The position numbers were made by a program, and so were the translations under genes. Shown here one piece after another: positions 42,460-50,803 of a stretch of 64,000 nucleotides of DNA (position 1 is the first letter of the stretch; every line of letters starts with the position of its first letter). The stretch is from Bacteroidales bacterium UBA1735. Its GTDB lineage: Bacteria; Bacteroidota; Bacteroidia; Bacteroidales; Paludibacteraceae. Below the pieces are notes generated by a model. The model was not told the DNA's origin. It saw only the letters and a list, made by a program, of their open reading frames with translations, and made no database searches. The DNA lies in the NCBI GenBank assembly GCA_002315745.1, contig DCID01000009.1, positions 38,849-102,848 of the forward strand, read 5' to 3'.

Positions 42460-43692
42460 TTGTGGAATATTGTGTATATTTATTTTTTACTCATACGGAT
42501 TGCGGCATTGTTTGGGCATCGTAAAGCCCAACTATTGGTGCGTGGCGAACGGGAAGCGATGGGTATCGTGAACGCTTGGCGACAGGCGATAGGCGATGCT
42601 CCTGTGCTGTGGTTTCATGCGGCATCGGTGGGTGAGTTTGAGCAAGCGCGACCCGTTATTGAACGCTTAAGGAAAGAACAACCGCAGTATAAGATCTTAC
42701 TGACTTTCTTCTCACCTTCAGGTTACGAACTGCGCAAGAACTACGACCAAGTGGATGCAGTATGTTACTTGCCCTTTGCGACCCGGCGCAAGGCGAAGCA
42801 GTTCATGGATACGGTGCGCCCGAGTAAGGTGGTCTTTGTGAAGTATGAGTTCTGGCCTGCTTATCTATATACTTTGCAGGCGAAGCAGATATCGACTTAT
42901 CTGATCTCAGCCATCTTCCGCCCGAAGCAATATTTCTTCCGCTGGTGGGGCAAGCCTTGGTTGCCGATGCTCCGCTGCTTTACCCAAATCTTTGTACAAG
43001 ACGAGGCTTCGCGTCAGTTATTGGTGCAACATGGAGTGACGGCAGTAGAGGTGGCTGGCGATACCCGTTTTGATCGAGTAACCGCTATTGCGCAGCAGAA
43101 GAAAGAGTTGCATATTGTGGAGCGATTTGTAGCTCCGCCTATCGAGTTAATGGATGCACAGAAGGTGCTGGTGGCGGGCAGTACATGGCCTAAGGATGAG
43201 AAACTGATTGCGCGCTATATGCGTGAGCATGAGGATGTTAAACTGATTTTGGCACCGCATGAGATTAATAAGGAACATTTGGATTATATCTTCCAAATCT
43301 TTGAGGGGCGGTTCGTTCGCTATACAGAAGCAACACCGGTCAATATCTTACATACGCGGGTGCTACTCGTAGATACAATAGGTGTGCTATCTTCCTTGTA
43401 TCGCTATGGTCAAGTAGCGTATGTGGGTGGCGGATTTGGCGTAGGTATACATAATACGATTGAGGCAGCAGTATATGGCATCCCTGTACTGTTTGGAACA
43501 AACTACCACGCTTTTCGAGAGGCAAAAGGACTGATAGATGCAGGTGCAGCCGTGAGTGTGCGTAACTATAAAGAGTTGACGGTTGCCTTAGACTCGACGT
43601 TCGAAACCCATGAACAGATGGGGCAAAAAGCCAAAGCATATGTCGAAAGCGAACTCGGCGCTACCGAGCATATTATGAAAGCAATATTTTAA
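42460..43692 (+). CDS. kdtA: 3-deoxy-D-manno-octulosonic acid transferase
   Basis: Adds Kdo to lipid A precursor at the inner membrane. The 410-residue protein has FHAASVGEFEQARPVIERL near residue 45, LLTFFSPSGYEL, KYEFWPAYL near 125, VAGDTRFDRV, VLVAGSTWPKDE and GGGFGVGIHNTIEAAVYGIPV, all KdtA/WaaA signatures. Start: the ATG at 42391 lies upstream of the promoter, so a TTG at 42460 (product MWNIVYIYF) or a GTG at 42472 must serve; the TTG aligns with the usual LYNL-type start. The mRNA would then be almost leaderless. It is the first gene of a long operon with hisS. Confidence 0.9.
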   Translation: MWNIVYIYFLLIRIAALFGHRKAQLLVRGEREAMGIVNAWRQAIGDAPVLWFHAASVGEFEQARPVIERLRKEQPQYKILLTFFSPSGYELRKNYDQVDAVCYLPFATRRKAKQFMDTVRPSKVVFVKYEFWPAYLYTLQAKQISTYLISAIFRPKQYFFRWWGKPWLPMLRCFTQIFVQDEASRQLLVQHGVTAVEVAGDTRFDRVTAIAQQKKELHIVERFVAPPIELMDAQKVLVAGSTWPKDEKLIARYMREHEDVKLILAPHEINKEHLDYIFQIFEGRFVRYTEATPVNILHTRVLLVDTIGVLSSLYRYGQVAYVGGGFGVGIHNTIEAAVYGIPVLFGTNYHAFREAKGLIDAGAAVSVRNYKELTVALDSTFETHEQMGQKAKAYVESELGATEHIMKAIF

Positions 43693-43695
43693 ACG

Positions 43696-45012
43696 ATGAA
43701 TATACAGAAACCTAACATTCCGAAAGGAACACGCGACTTTGGCGCCATAGAGATGGCTCGTCGCAATTATATCTTCTCCACCATCCGTTCAGTGTTTGCG
43801 CTGTATGGTTTTCAGCAGTTAGAGACACCCTCGATGGAACTTATATCCACACTGATGGGTAAGTATGGCGAGGAAGGGGACAAACTGCTTTTCCGTATTC
43901 AGAACTCGGGCGAGAAAGCGGCAGAAGCACCTGAGAAAGGACTGCGGTATGATTTGACCGTCCCATTTGCGCGTTATGTGGTGCAACATCGCGAAGAGAT
44001 ACAGTTTCCATTCCGTCGATACCAAATCCAACCTGTATGGCGTGCAGACCGTCCGCAGAAAGGGCGTTATCGCGAGTTCTATCAATGCGATGTGGATGTG
44101 ATTGGTACATCGTCGTTGGTATCCGAGTTGGAGTTGATACAGATTGTAGAGGAGGTTTATCGCCGTTTCGGTATGCGTGTGTGTTTGCATATCAACAACC
44201 GCAAGGTCTTGGCGGGCATCGCCGAGGTCATTGGGGAACCCGATAAGATGATGGATATCACGGTGGCGATAGATAAGTTGGATAAGATTGGATTAGACAA
44301 CGTGAACAAAGAACTGTCAGAGCGTGGCTTGAACGAAAAAGCGATTGCTAAACTGCAACCCATCTTGGCGCTCTCTGGCAGCAATGAAGATAAACTGAAC
44401 ACCATTGCCCAAGTCTTGGCAGGTAGCGAGACGGGTACAAAAGGTGTGGCTGAACTGCGTGAGATATTCGACCTATGCCGCACAGCGGAGGTGAAACTGA
44501 ATATCGAATTAGACTTAACATTGGCTCGTGGATTAAACTACTATACAGGAGCAATCTTCGAGGTCAAAGCCCTCGATGTGCAGATGGGCAGTATTACGGG
44601 TGGTGGTCGTTACGATAACCTGACGGGAATCTTTGGTATGCCGGATGTAAGTGGAGTTGGCATATCGTTTGGTGCGGATCGTATCTACGATTGTCTGACC
44701 GAACTGAACCTCTATCCTGAGTCGATGATGGATAGCACTCAGGTGCTGTTCGTGACATTCGGCGAAGCGGAGTTGCGCTATGCGCTCTCGTGGGCAAAAG
44801 AACTTCGTACACAAGGTATCCGTGTGGAAGTTTATCCCGAACCCGCGAAGATGAAGAAACAGATGGGTTATGCGGACGCTAAACTCATTCCGTTCGTTGC
44901 TATTGTGGGTGGAAACGAGATGGAGTCCAATACCGTCATGCTCAAAGATATGGCTTCTGGCACGCAAGAGGCGTTGACAATAGAACAATTAGTCGCAACA
45001 TTAAAGAAATGA
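43696..45012 (+). CDS. hisS: Histidyl-tRNA synthetase
   Basis: Charges tRNA-His. The 438-residue class II synthetase has motif 1 near TRDFGAIEM with LETPSMEL, motif 2 YQIQPVWRADRPQKGRYREFYQCDVDVIG near residue 118, the histidine motifs LARGLNYYTGAIFEV near 277 and the class motif 3 GGGRYDNL with GVGISFGADRIYD near 325, and an anticodon-binding domain at the end. Length is standard. It lies 3 bases after kdtA and overlaps the DUF1599 gene by 4 bases (ATGA). Confidence 0.97.
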   Translation: MNIQKPNIPKGTRDFGAIEMARRNYIFSTIRSVFALYGFQQLETPSMELISTLMGKYGEEGDKLLFRIQNSGEKAAEAPEKGLRYDLTVPFARYVVQHREEIQFPFRRYQIQPVWRADRPQKGRYREFYQCDVDVIGTSSLVSELELIQIVEEVYRRFGMRVCLHINNRKVLAGIAEVIGEPDKMMDITVAIDKLDKIGLDNVNKELSERGLNEKAIAKLQPILALSGSNEDKLNTIAQVLAGSETGTKGVAELREIFDLCRTAEVKLNIELDLTLARGLNYYTGAIFEVKALDVQMGSITGGGRYDNLTGIFGMPDVSGVGISFGADRIYDCLTELNLYPESMMDSTQVLFVTFGEAELRYALSWAKELRTQGIRVEVYPEPAKMKKQMGYADAKLIPFVAIVGGNEMESNTVMLKDMASGTQEALTIEQLVATLKK

Positions 45013-45548
45013 ATACAAGTACTGAATTTGATCAAGTAGCGGCATTGTGCCGTGATGTGTATGTGAAGAAAATGAAGGATTATGGTCCTTCGTGGCGTAT
45101 CATGCGTCCGCAGACGGTGAATGACCAACTGTTCATTAAAGCCAAGCGTATCCGTGAGATAGAGATGACGGGTGTCAATTTGGTGGGCGAATCTGTGGAA
45201 GGAGAGTTGATGGCTATTGTTAATTATTCGATTATTGGACTCATTCAGTTAAGCGAGGGTTATGCTGACTCGGTGGATATGTCTGCTGCGCGTGCTACGG
45301 AACTCTACGACCAGTTCATGCAACAAGCCAAAGACTTGATGCTGCGCAAGAACCATGATTATGGCGAGGCTTGGCGCGATATGTTGGGTTCGAGTTTGAC
45401 GGATATTATATTGACGAAGATCAACCGCAATAAGTCTATTTCGGCACACGATAACCAGACGCTTATTTCCGAAGGCTGCGATGGCAACTATTTCGATATG
45501 CTGAACTATGCGGTCTTTTATTTGATTAAATTAGTGATAGAAAAATGA
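45009..45548 (+). CDS. DUF1599 protein (nucleotide-modification-associated)
   Basis: A 179-residue protein with two tandem copies of the DUF1599 pattern: KKMKDYGPSWRIMRPQTVNDQLFIKAKRIREIE in the first half and RKNHDYGEAWRDMLGSSLTDIILTKINRNKSI in the second. The D-YG-W-M and K-RI motifs are shared. The domain has been grouped with nucleotide-modification-associated proteins, but no reaction is established. In many Bacteroidetes it sits beside a BT_3928-type gene and tpiA, as here. It overlaps both neighbours by 4 bases. Confidence 0.88.
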   Translation: MNTSTEFDQVAALCRDVYVKKMKDYGPSWRIMRPQTVNDQLFIKAKRIREIEMTGVNLVGESVEGELMAIVNYSIIGLIQLSEGYADSVDMSAARATELYDQFMQQAKDLMLRKNHDYGEAWRDMLGSSLTDIILTKINRNKSISAHDNQTLISEGCDGNYFDMLNYAVFYLIKLVIEK

Positions 45549-46675
45549 AAAAAATAGTAGCACATATCTCCCGCACCATATTGGGACTGGTGTTTATCTT
45601 TTCCGGCATTGTCAAGGCGGTCGATCCACTGGGTACAACCTATAAGATTGAAGATTACTTGAAGGCTTTTGGAGGGTTCTTTACCGACTTGATGCCTTTG
45701 GCAGAGACGGCTGCAATCATCTTGATTGCCGTGGAGTTTCTCTTAGGTGTCTGCTTGCTGCTAAACGTGAAGACGGCATGGACAAGTGGAATAAGTCTGC
45801 TTTTCTATTGCGTGATGACACCACTTACCTTGTATATCGCTATCAATAACCCCGTTTCGGATTGTGGGTGCTTTGGGGATGCGTTGCTGCTTACTAACTG
45901 GCAGACGTTCTGGAAGAATATTGTGCTGCTATTGTTGGTTATCGTCCTCTTGCTAACTCGAAAATCCGTTCCGGCTACATGGACGGGCTGGATGGAAGGT
46001 GTGTGGGCACTAGTGGCTGCTGCGGCAGTTGGTGGATTCATGGTGTATAACCTGACACACTTGCCTATTTGGGATTTCCGTCCGTACAAAGTGGGGAATA
46101 ATATCCCTGCATTGATGGAGTATCCCGAGGATGCCGAACCTGACCAATATGAAATCAAACTCATTTATGCCAAGGATGGGGTAGAGAAGGCATTTACATT
46201 AGCGGATTATCCGAAGGGCGACTCCTCGTGGACGTTTGTCGATCAGCAGTCGAAGTTGGTTAAAAAAGGTTACGAACCACCTATTCACGATTTTGAGATA
46301 TTGAACATGGACTACGAGGATATCACGTACGATATCTTAGAGAGCGAGATGCCGGTGACGCTCGTAGTGATGTACGATTTGGCTAAGACGGACAAACGCC
46401 AACTGAATAAGGTGTCGCAACTGATGCGGGCGTGCCTCGAACGCGGAGAGTCGTTCTATATCCTTACAGGCTCGGGAGAGCAGACGATTAGTGAGTTCTG
46501 CTTTGAGATTGCCATCATGGATGAGTCGAACGAGTTGACACCGTTTAACCACCCTAGTCAGTGCTTCTGCACCTGCGATCCCGTGACGCTCAAAACGATT
46601 GTTCGCGCTAATCCTGGTGTGATCGTAGTACAAAATGGAAATATTATTGATAAATATAATTTACGAAACAAATGA
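45545..46675 (+). CDS. BT_3928-type DoxX family membrane protein
   Basis: A 376-residue protein. Residues 1-165 form a DoxX-like set of four to five helices (ISRTILGLVFIFSGIVKAVDPLGT at the start, then NNPVSDCGCFGDALLLTNWQTFWKN, the family's CGCFGD motif). The C-terminal 200 residues are extracytoplasmic with DFEI-NMDYEDITYDIL and SQCFCTCDP, and resemble a thioredoxin-like fold. A redox role is suggested by the Cys pairs and the DoxX relation, but is not proven. It sits between DUF1599 and tpiA, with 4-base overlaps, the order known from Bacteroides. Confidence 0.87.
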   Translation: MKKIVAHISRTILGLVFIFSGIVKAVDPLGTTYKIEDYLKAFGGFFTDLMPLAETAAIILIAVEFLLGVCLLLNVKTAWTSGISLLFYCVMTPLTLYIAINNPVSDCGCFGDALLLTNWQTFWKNIVLLLLVIVLLLTRKSVPATWTGWMEGVWALVAAAAVGGFMVYNLTHLPIWDFRPYKVGNNIPALMEYPEDAEPDQYEIKLIYAKDGVEKAFTLADYPKGDSSWTFVDQQSKLVKKGYEPPIHDFEILNMDYEDITYDILESEMPVTLVVMYDLAKTDKRQLNKVSQLMRACLERGESFYILTGSGEQTISEFCFEIAIMDESNELTPFNHPSQCFCTCDPVTLKTIVRANPGVIVVQNGNIIDKYNLRNK

Positions 46676-47421
46676 GAACAAAAATGGTCGCAGGTAACTG
46701 GAAAATGAACAAGAACCTGCAAGAAGGCGTAGCTTTGGCTACCGAGTTAAAAGCACAAGTAAAGAATCCCGCATGCGAAGTAGTGATTGGTACTCCTTTC
46801 ATTCACTTGGCTACTGTTTGCGAACTGTTGAAAGGTTCTGCCATCAAGGTGGCTGCTGAGAACTGCGCAGACAAAGAGAAGGGCGCTTTCACTGGTGAAG
46901 TGAGCGCTGAGATGGTGGCTTCCACGGGTGCACAATACTGCATCTTAGGTCACTCCGAGCGTCGTGCTTACTACCACGAGACTGCGGAGATCTTAAAAGA
47001 GAAGGTGCTGTTGGCGTTAGCCAATGGTTTGAAACCCATCTTCTGCATCGGTGAGGTTAAAGAGGAGCGCGAGGCAAACATCCAAAACGAAGTAGTGAAA
47101 GCACAACTCGAGGGTTCGGTATTCAACCTCAGCGCTGAGGAGTTTGGTAAGATTACCTTGGCTTACGAACCCGTATGGGCTATTGGTACAGGTCTGACCG
47201 CTACACCTGAGCAGGCACAACAGATGCACGCGTATATCCGCAGTCTGGTACGTGCTCAATATGGCGACAAGGTGGCTGATGACACTACTATCCTCTATGG
47301 TGGTAGTTGCAACGAGAAGAATGCAGCCGAACTCTTTGCTAATCCAGATGTCGATGGTGGCCTTATTGGTGGTGCATCGCTCGTAGCGGAGAAGTTCTTA
47401 GCTATCATCAATGCTCGCTAA
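46672..47421 (+). CDS. tpiA: Triosephosphate isomerase
   Basis: Interconverts dihydroxyacetone phosphate and glyceraldehyde 3-phosphate. The 249-residue protein has VAGNWKMNK at the start, ILGHSERR with catalytic His near residue 95, the catalytic Glu in LAYEPVWAIGTG near 165, and VDGGLIGGASL near 232. It is standard in length. It overlaps the upstream gene by 4 bases and lies 2 bases before the carbonic-anhydrase-like gene. In Bacteroides a SPOR gene and folE commonly follow here; both are absent. Confidence 0.98.
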   Translation: MRTKMVAGNWKMNKNLQEGVALATELKAQVKNPACEVVIGTPFIHLATVCELLKGSAIKVAAENCADKEKGAFTGEVSAEMVASTGAQYCILGHSERRAYYHETAEILKEKVLLALANGLKPIFCIGEVKEEREANIQNEVVKAQLEGSVFNLSAEEFGKITLAYEPVWAIGTGLTATPEQAQQMHAYIRSLVRAQYGDKVADDTTILYGGSCNEKNAAELFANPDVDGGLIGGASLVAEKFLAIINAR

Positions 47422-47423
47422 TT

Positions 47424-47951
47424 ATGGCTTTAATCAAAACTATCAATAGGAATGGTGAGATACTGACACCTCGTATCGCGGAGGGCGTTTTCCTCATGGA
47501 GAATGCCACCGTGGTAGGAGATGTGACCATTGGTACAGGTACCTCGGTTTGGTTTAATGCGGTGCTGCGTGGTGATGTGAACACCATCACCATCGGTGAG
47601 CATTGCAATATCCAAGACGGATCGGTACTGCATACGCTCTATCAGAAATCGACGATCACTTTGGGTAACTATGTGTCCGTAGGACATAATGTGACCATTC
47701 ACGGTGCAGATGTAGACGACTACGCGCTGATCGGTATGGGTGCTACTTTATTAGATGGTGCACACGTTGGTAAGGGTGCGATAGTGGCAGCTGGCGCCTT
47801 GGTGCTCAAAGGTACACAGATTGGCGAATACGAGATTTGGGGTGGGGTACCTGCTAAGTTTATCAAGAAAGCAGACCCTGCACAAACCGCTGAGATCAAT
47901 GAAAAAATAGCCAACAACTACGCTATGTATGCGAGTTGGTATAAAGAATAA
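47424..47951 (+). CDS. Gamma-carbonic anhydrase family protein
   Basis: A 175-residue left-handed beta-helix protein with hexapeptide repeats (VVGDVTIGTGTSVWFNAVLRGD, then ITIGEHCNIQDGSVLH). The His residues expected for trimer metal binding appear in VSVGHNVTIHGADV near residues 91-97. The family includes carbonic anhydrase and acyltransferase-like members, and many bacterial relatives (YrdA-type) have no proven activity. It is 2 bases after tpiA and 4 bases before pyrH. Confidence 0.92.
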   Translation: MALIKTINRNGEILTPRIAEGVFLMENATVVGDVTIGTGTSVWFNAVLRGDVNTITIGEHCNIQDGSVLHTLYQKSTITLGNYVSVGHNVTIHGADVDDYALIGMGATLLDGAHVGKGAIVAAGALVLKGTQIGEYEIWGGVPAKFIKKADPAQTAEINEKIANNYAMYASWYKE

Positions 47952-47955
47952 GAAT

Positions 47956-48660
47956 ATGTATAAAAGGATACTTTTAAAACTCTCGGGTGAGAGCCTGATG
48001 GGTAAACAGGGTTACGGCATCGATGCCGATCGTTTGGCAAGTTATGCACGTCAAATCAAAGCGATAGCCGACAAGGGCGTCGAGATTGGTATCGTCATCG
48101 GAGGAGGTAATATTTTCCGCGGACTGAGTGGTGCACAACAGGGCTTTGATCGTGTCAAAGGCGATCAGATGGGCATGTTGGCCACAGTTATTAATTCGCT
48201 GGCTTTATCTTCCGCTTTGGAGGAACTTGGACAGAAAGTGCGCGTGTTGACATCGTTGCGTATGGAACCCATTGGCGACTACTACAATAAACCCAAGGCG
48301 CTGCGTCTCTTTGAGAAAGGGAACGTCGTTATCATCGCGGGAGGCACGGGTAATCCTTATTTTACTACCGATACGGCTTCCGCTTTGCGTGCCATTGAGA
48401 TTGAAGCGGATATCATGTTTAAAGGTACACGTGTAGATGGTATCTATACCGCCGATCCTGAGAAAGATCCCATGGCGAAGAAATATTCCGAGATCACATA
48501 CGATGAGATCCTCGCGAAGGGGCTTAAAATCATGGATCTGACGGCTATTACCATGTGCCGTGAGAATAAGATGCCCATCTATGTATTCGATATGGATACC
48601 GAAGGTAACCTTCTCAAAGTCATCAATGGCGATGCCATTGGCACGCTAGTAAAACCCTAA
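47956..48660 (+). CDS. pyrH: UMP kinase
   Basis: Phosphorylates UMP to UDP; a hexameric amino-acid-kinase-fold enzyme. The 234-residue protein has MYKRILLKLSGESLMG at the start, IVIGGGNIFRG near residue 46, GDQMGMLATVIN near 68, AGGTGNPYFTTDTASALRA near 130 and DGIYTADPEKDP near 163. The start is 47956; the longer frame from 47929 would overlap the preceding gene. The next gene, frr, is its usual partner. Confidence 0.97.
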   Translation: MYKRILLKLSGESLMGKQGYGIDADRLASYARQIKAIADKGVEIGIVIGGGNIFRGLSGAQQGFDRVKGDQMGMLATVINSLALSSALEELGQKVRVLTSLRMEPIGDYYNKPKALRLFEKGNVVIIAGGTGNPYFTTDTASALRAIEIEADIMFKGTRVDGIYTADPEKDPMAKKYSEITYDEILAKGLKIMDLTAITMCRENKMPIYVFDMDTEGNLLKVINGDAIGTLVKP

Positions 48661-48736
48661 TTAAGTTGAAAAAGTTCTAATAGTAGAAAACGTTTTAAAC
48701 TTTTAGAACCCTTAGAACCCTTTAAACTATACTATT

Positions 48737-49297
48737 ATGATTGAACCAAAACAAATTATCTCCGATGCCGAAGAGCAGATGCAATCGGCGGTATTATTCT
48801 TGGACGATGCCTTAGCACACATCCGTGCAGGTAAGGCCAGTGTACGAATTTTGGATCCCGTCCGCGTGGATTATTATGGTACAGCAACACCGTTAGCGAA
48901 TGTATCGACTATCACCACGCCTGATGCCCGCACGATTCAAATCCAACCATGGGAGAAGAATATGCTTGCACCCATCGAGCGTGCGCTCATTAACTCCAAT
49001 ATAGGTTTAGCACCGAACAATAATGGCGAGTGCATTCGTCTGATTATGCCTCCTTTGACCGAGGAACGTCGTCGTGAGTTGGCTAAACAATGCAAGGGTG
49101 AAGCCGAGAACGCGAAGATGAGTGTGCGCAATGCCCGTCGTGATGCCCTTGAACTGCTCAAAAAGCAGATCAAAGAGGGACTACCCGAAGATGCTGAGAA
49201 AGATGCAGAGGATCAGACCCAAAAAGCGCACGATAAGTACGTGAAGCAGATCGACGAAGTCTACGCAAAAAAGGAAAAAGAGATCATGACCGTCTAA
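48737..49297 (+). CDS. frr: Ribosome recycling factor
   Basis: Frees ribosomes after termination together with EF-G. The 186-residue protein has the typical start with a long helix (AEEQMQSAVLFLDDALAHIRAGKASVRIL), the domain II region YYGTATPLANVSTI and TPDARTIQIQPWEKNML, and RLIMPPLTEERRRELAKQ near residue 95. Length is standard. It follows pyrH after a 76-base gap of AAAAGTTCTAA/TTTTAGAACCC short repeats and overlaps rsgA by 1 base. Confidence 0.97.
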   Translation: MIEPKQIISDAEEQMQSAVLFLDDALAHIRAGKASVRILDPVRVDYYGTATPLANVSTITTPDARTIQIQPWEKNMLAPIERALINSNIGLAPNNNGECIRLIMPPLTEERRRELAKQCKGEAENAKMSVRNARRDALELLKKQIKEGLPEDAEKDAEDQTQKAHDKYVKQIDEVYAKKEKEIMTV

Positions 49298-50259
49298 TGA
49301 ACGGATTGGTCATCAAATCGACCGGTAGTAGTTACCTCGTGCACTTTGACGATGGTAACTGTCTAGAGTGCCACGTGAAAGGTAATTTCCGTATCCGCGG
49401 TATTCGTTCCACTAACCCTGTGGCAGTGGGCGATATCGTGATGGTGGAATCTTTGCCGGATGGCACTAATTGGATTACCGACATACAAGAACGGCGGAAC
49501 TATATCATCCGTCGTTCTACTAATTTGAGTAAGGAGTCGCATATCTTAGCGGCTAATCTCGATCAGGTGGCGCTTATTGTCACCTTGCAGCACCCCACCA
49601 CTTCAACTACTTTTATTGATCGCTTCTTAGCAACGGCAGAAGCCTATCGCGTACCTGCGATATTAGTTTTTAATAAGGTGGATCTGTTGAATGAAGATGA
49701 ATTGACCCAACTCGCCGATCTTCGCCATCTCTATGAATCGTTGGGTTATCCCACCCTCGCTTTAAGTGCAAAGCACCTCGATGACTCTACCCTCTACACA
49801 CTACACACTACACTAAAGAACAAGGTTACCTTGTTCTCCGGCAATTCCGGCGTGGGTAAATCGACACTGCTCAATACCCTCTTTGGACGGGAGATGACTC
49901 GCACCGGTCTCATCTCCGATGCGCACGATAAGGGAATGCATACCACGACTTTCTCTGAAATGTACCAACTTCAGGATGGTTTCCCCTCCACGGGGAAACC
50001 CACGGAAGGGGCTTCTTGGGTGATTGACACGCCTGGGATTAAAGGCTTTGGTGGCGTGCAGATGGATAAGTATGAGGTGAGTCATTATTTCCGCGAGATC
50101 TTCGAAGTGGGTCGCCAATGTCGGTATAGCGATTGTTTGCACACAGGCGAACCGGGTTGTGCCGTCCATGAGGCAGTCGTAGCGGGACAGATTGCTCTAT
50201 CTCGCTACGAATCTTATCTCTCCTTGTTAGGAGACTGTGACGAACAGAAATATCGTTAG
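49297..50259 (+). CDS. rsgA: Ribosome small subunit-dependent GTPase A
   Basis: A late 30S-assembly GTPase. The 320-residue protein has an OB-fold start (GLVIKSTGSSYLVHF), the circularly permuted GTPase order FNKVDL (G4) near residue 126, then G1 FSGNSGVGKSTLLN near 183, HTTTFSEM and DTPGIKGFG (G3) near 245, and a zinc motif with C-x-H-x-C pattern RQCRYSDCLHTGEPGCAV near 275. Residues about 228-240 (DGFPSTGKPTEGAS) are encoded by the 35-bp palindromic element in the strand between switch regions. A second low-complexity stretch (TLYTLHTTL) comes from an ACACTACACT-type repeat. Confidence 0.96.
   Translation: MNGLVIKSTGSSYLVHFDDGNCLECHVKGNFRIRGIRSTNPVAVGDIVMVESLPDGTNWITDIQERRNYIIRRSTNLSKESHILAANLDQVALIVTLQHPTTSTTFIDRFLATAEAYRVPAILVFNKVDLLNEDELTQLADLRHLYESLGYPTLALSAKHLDDSTLYTLHTTLKNKVTLFSGNSGVGKSTLLNTLFGREMTRTGLISDAHDKGMHTTTFSEMYQLQDGFPSTGKPTEGASWVIDTPGIKGFGGVQMDKYEVSHYFREIFEVGRQCRYSDCLHTGEPGCAVHEAVVAGQIALSRYESYLSLLGDCDEQKYR
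49978..50012 (+). repeat. 35-bp palindromic element inside rsgA
   Basis: Perfect 9-bp stem GGTTTCCCC/GGGGAAACC (49978-49986, 49992-50000), 5-base loop, then CACGGAAGGGGC. It is read on the plus strand in rsgA, while the other copies are read on the opposite strand of the element. It encodes GFPSTGKPTEGA. Confidence 0.96.
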
Positions 50260-50264
50260 TCGCC

Positions 50265-50798
50265 CTATTTCTTTGGCGAAATCATCGTTAAGTATTTGAT
50301 AATCTGCTCATATAAGAATCGCGGACTATCTTGTGGATCGGTTCGAATGAGCAAGTCATGGATACCATCACTTTCTTGATTGGTAGATAACTGCATACCC
50401 GTCTTAAAATCTGCCCGCGCATATAGGGTGATGTACTGCAAGGGCAGACAGGGATGCTGTGTAAGATCGATCACCAACTCATATTGACGTTTCTGCAATT
50501 CAAAGATGAGATCGTTGGATGGTTTGCTCAGCCATCCCACCTCTTGTTTACCGAATATTCGCTGATTAGGAGTAGGGACTGTGGTTAACTCTTTTTTGGC
50601 GCAATAACCCCACATGACCACGTCCTTGCCGGTTTTTTGTAACTCTTGCTCGATAGCTAACACAGCGGTATTGCGCTCGTCCATATCGCTTTCGTATACC
50701 ATAAGAACACTCCGCACGGCATCTATTCTTGGAAAAATAGCCTGCCTCGCTGGCTGCTTACGCACCCGAAGGGAAAATATATACTCTTTTAAACTCAT
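50265..50798 (-). CDS. Conserved Bacteroidetes protein of unknown function
   Basis: A 177-residue cytoplasmic protein with no signal peptide or membrane helix. It starts MSLKEYIFSLRVRKQPARQ. The central part (VRSVLMVYESDMDERNTAVLAIEQEL, then DVVMWGYCAKKE) and the segment YELVIDLTQHPCLPLQYITLYARADFKTGM, with hydrophobic strand and acid/His residues, suggest an alpha/beta fold. I recall similar uncharacterised proteins (DUF6913-like) in Bacteroidales but cannot confirm the domain. It is 5 bases from ligA on the same strand and is probably co-transcribed. Confidence 0.75.
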   Translation of the reverse strand: MSLKEYIFSLRVRKQPARQAIFPRIDAVRSVLMVYESDMDERNTAVLAIEQELQKTGKDVVMWGYCAKKELTTVPTPNQRIFGKQEVGWLSKPSNDLIFELQKRQYELVIDLTQHPCLPLQYITLYARADFKTGMQLSTNQESDGIHDLLIRTDPQDSPRFLYEQIIKYLTMISPKK

Positions 50799-50803
50799 AG
50801 TTC

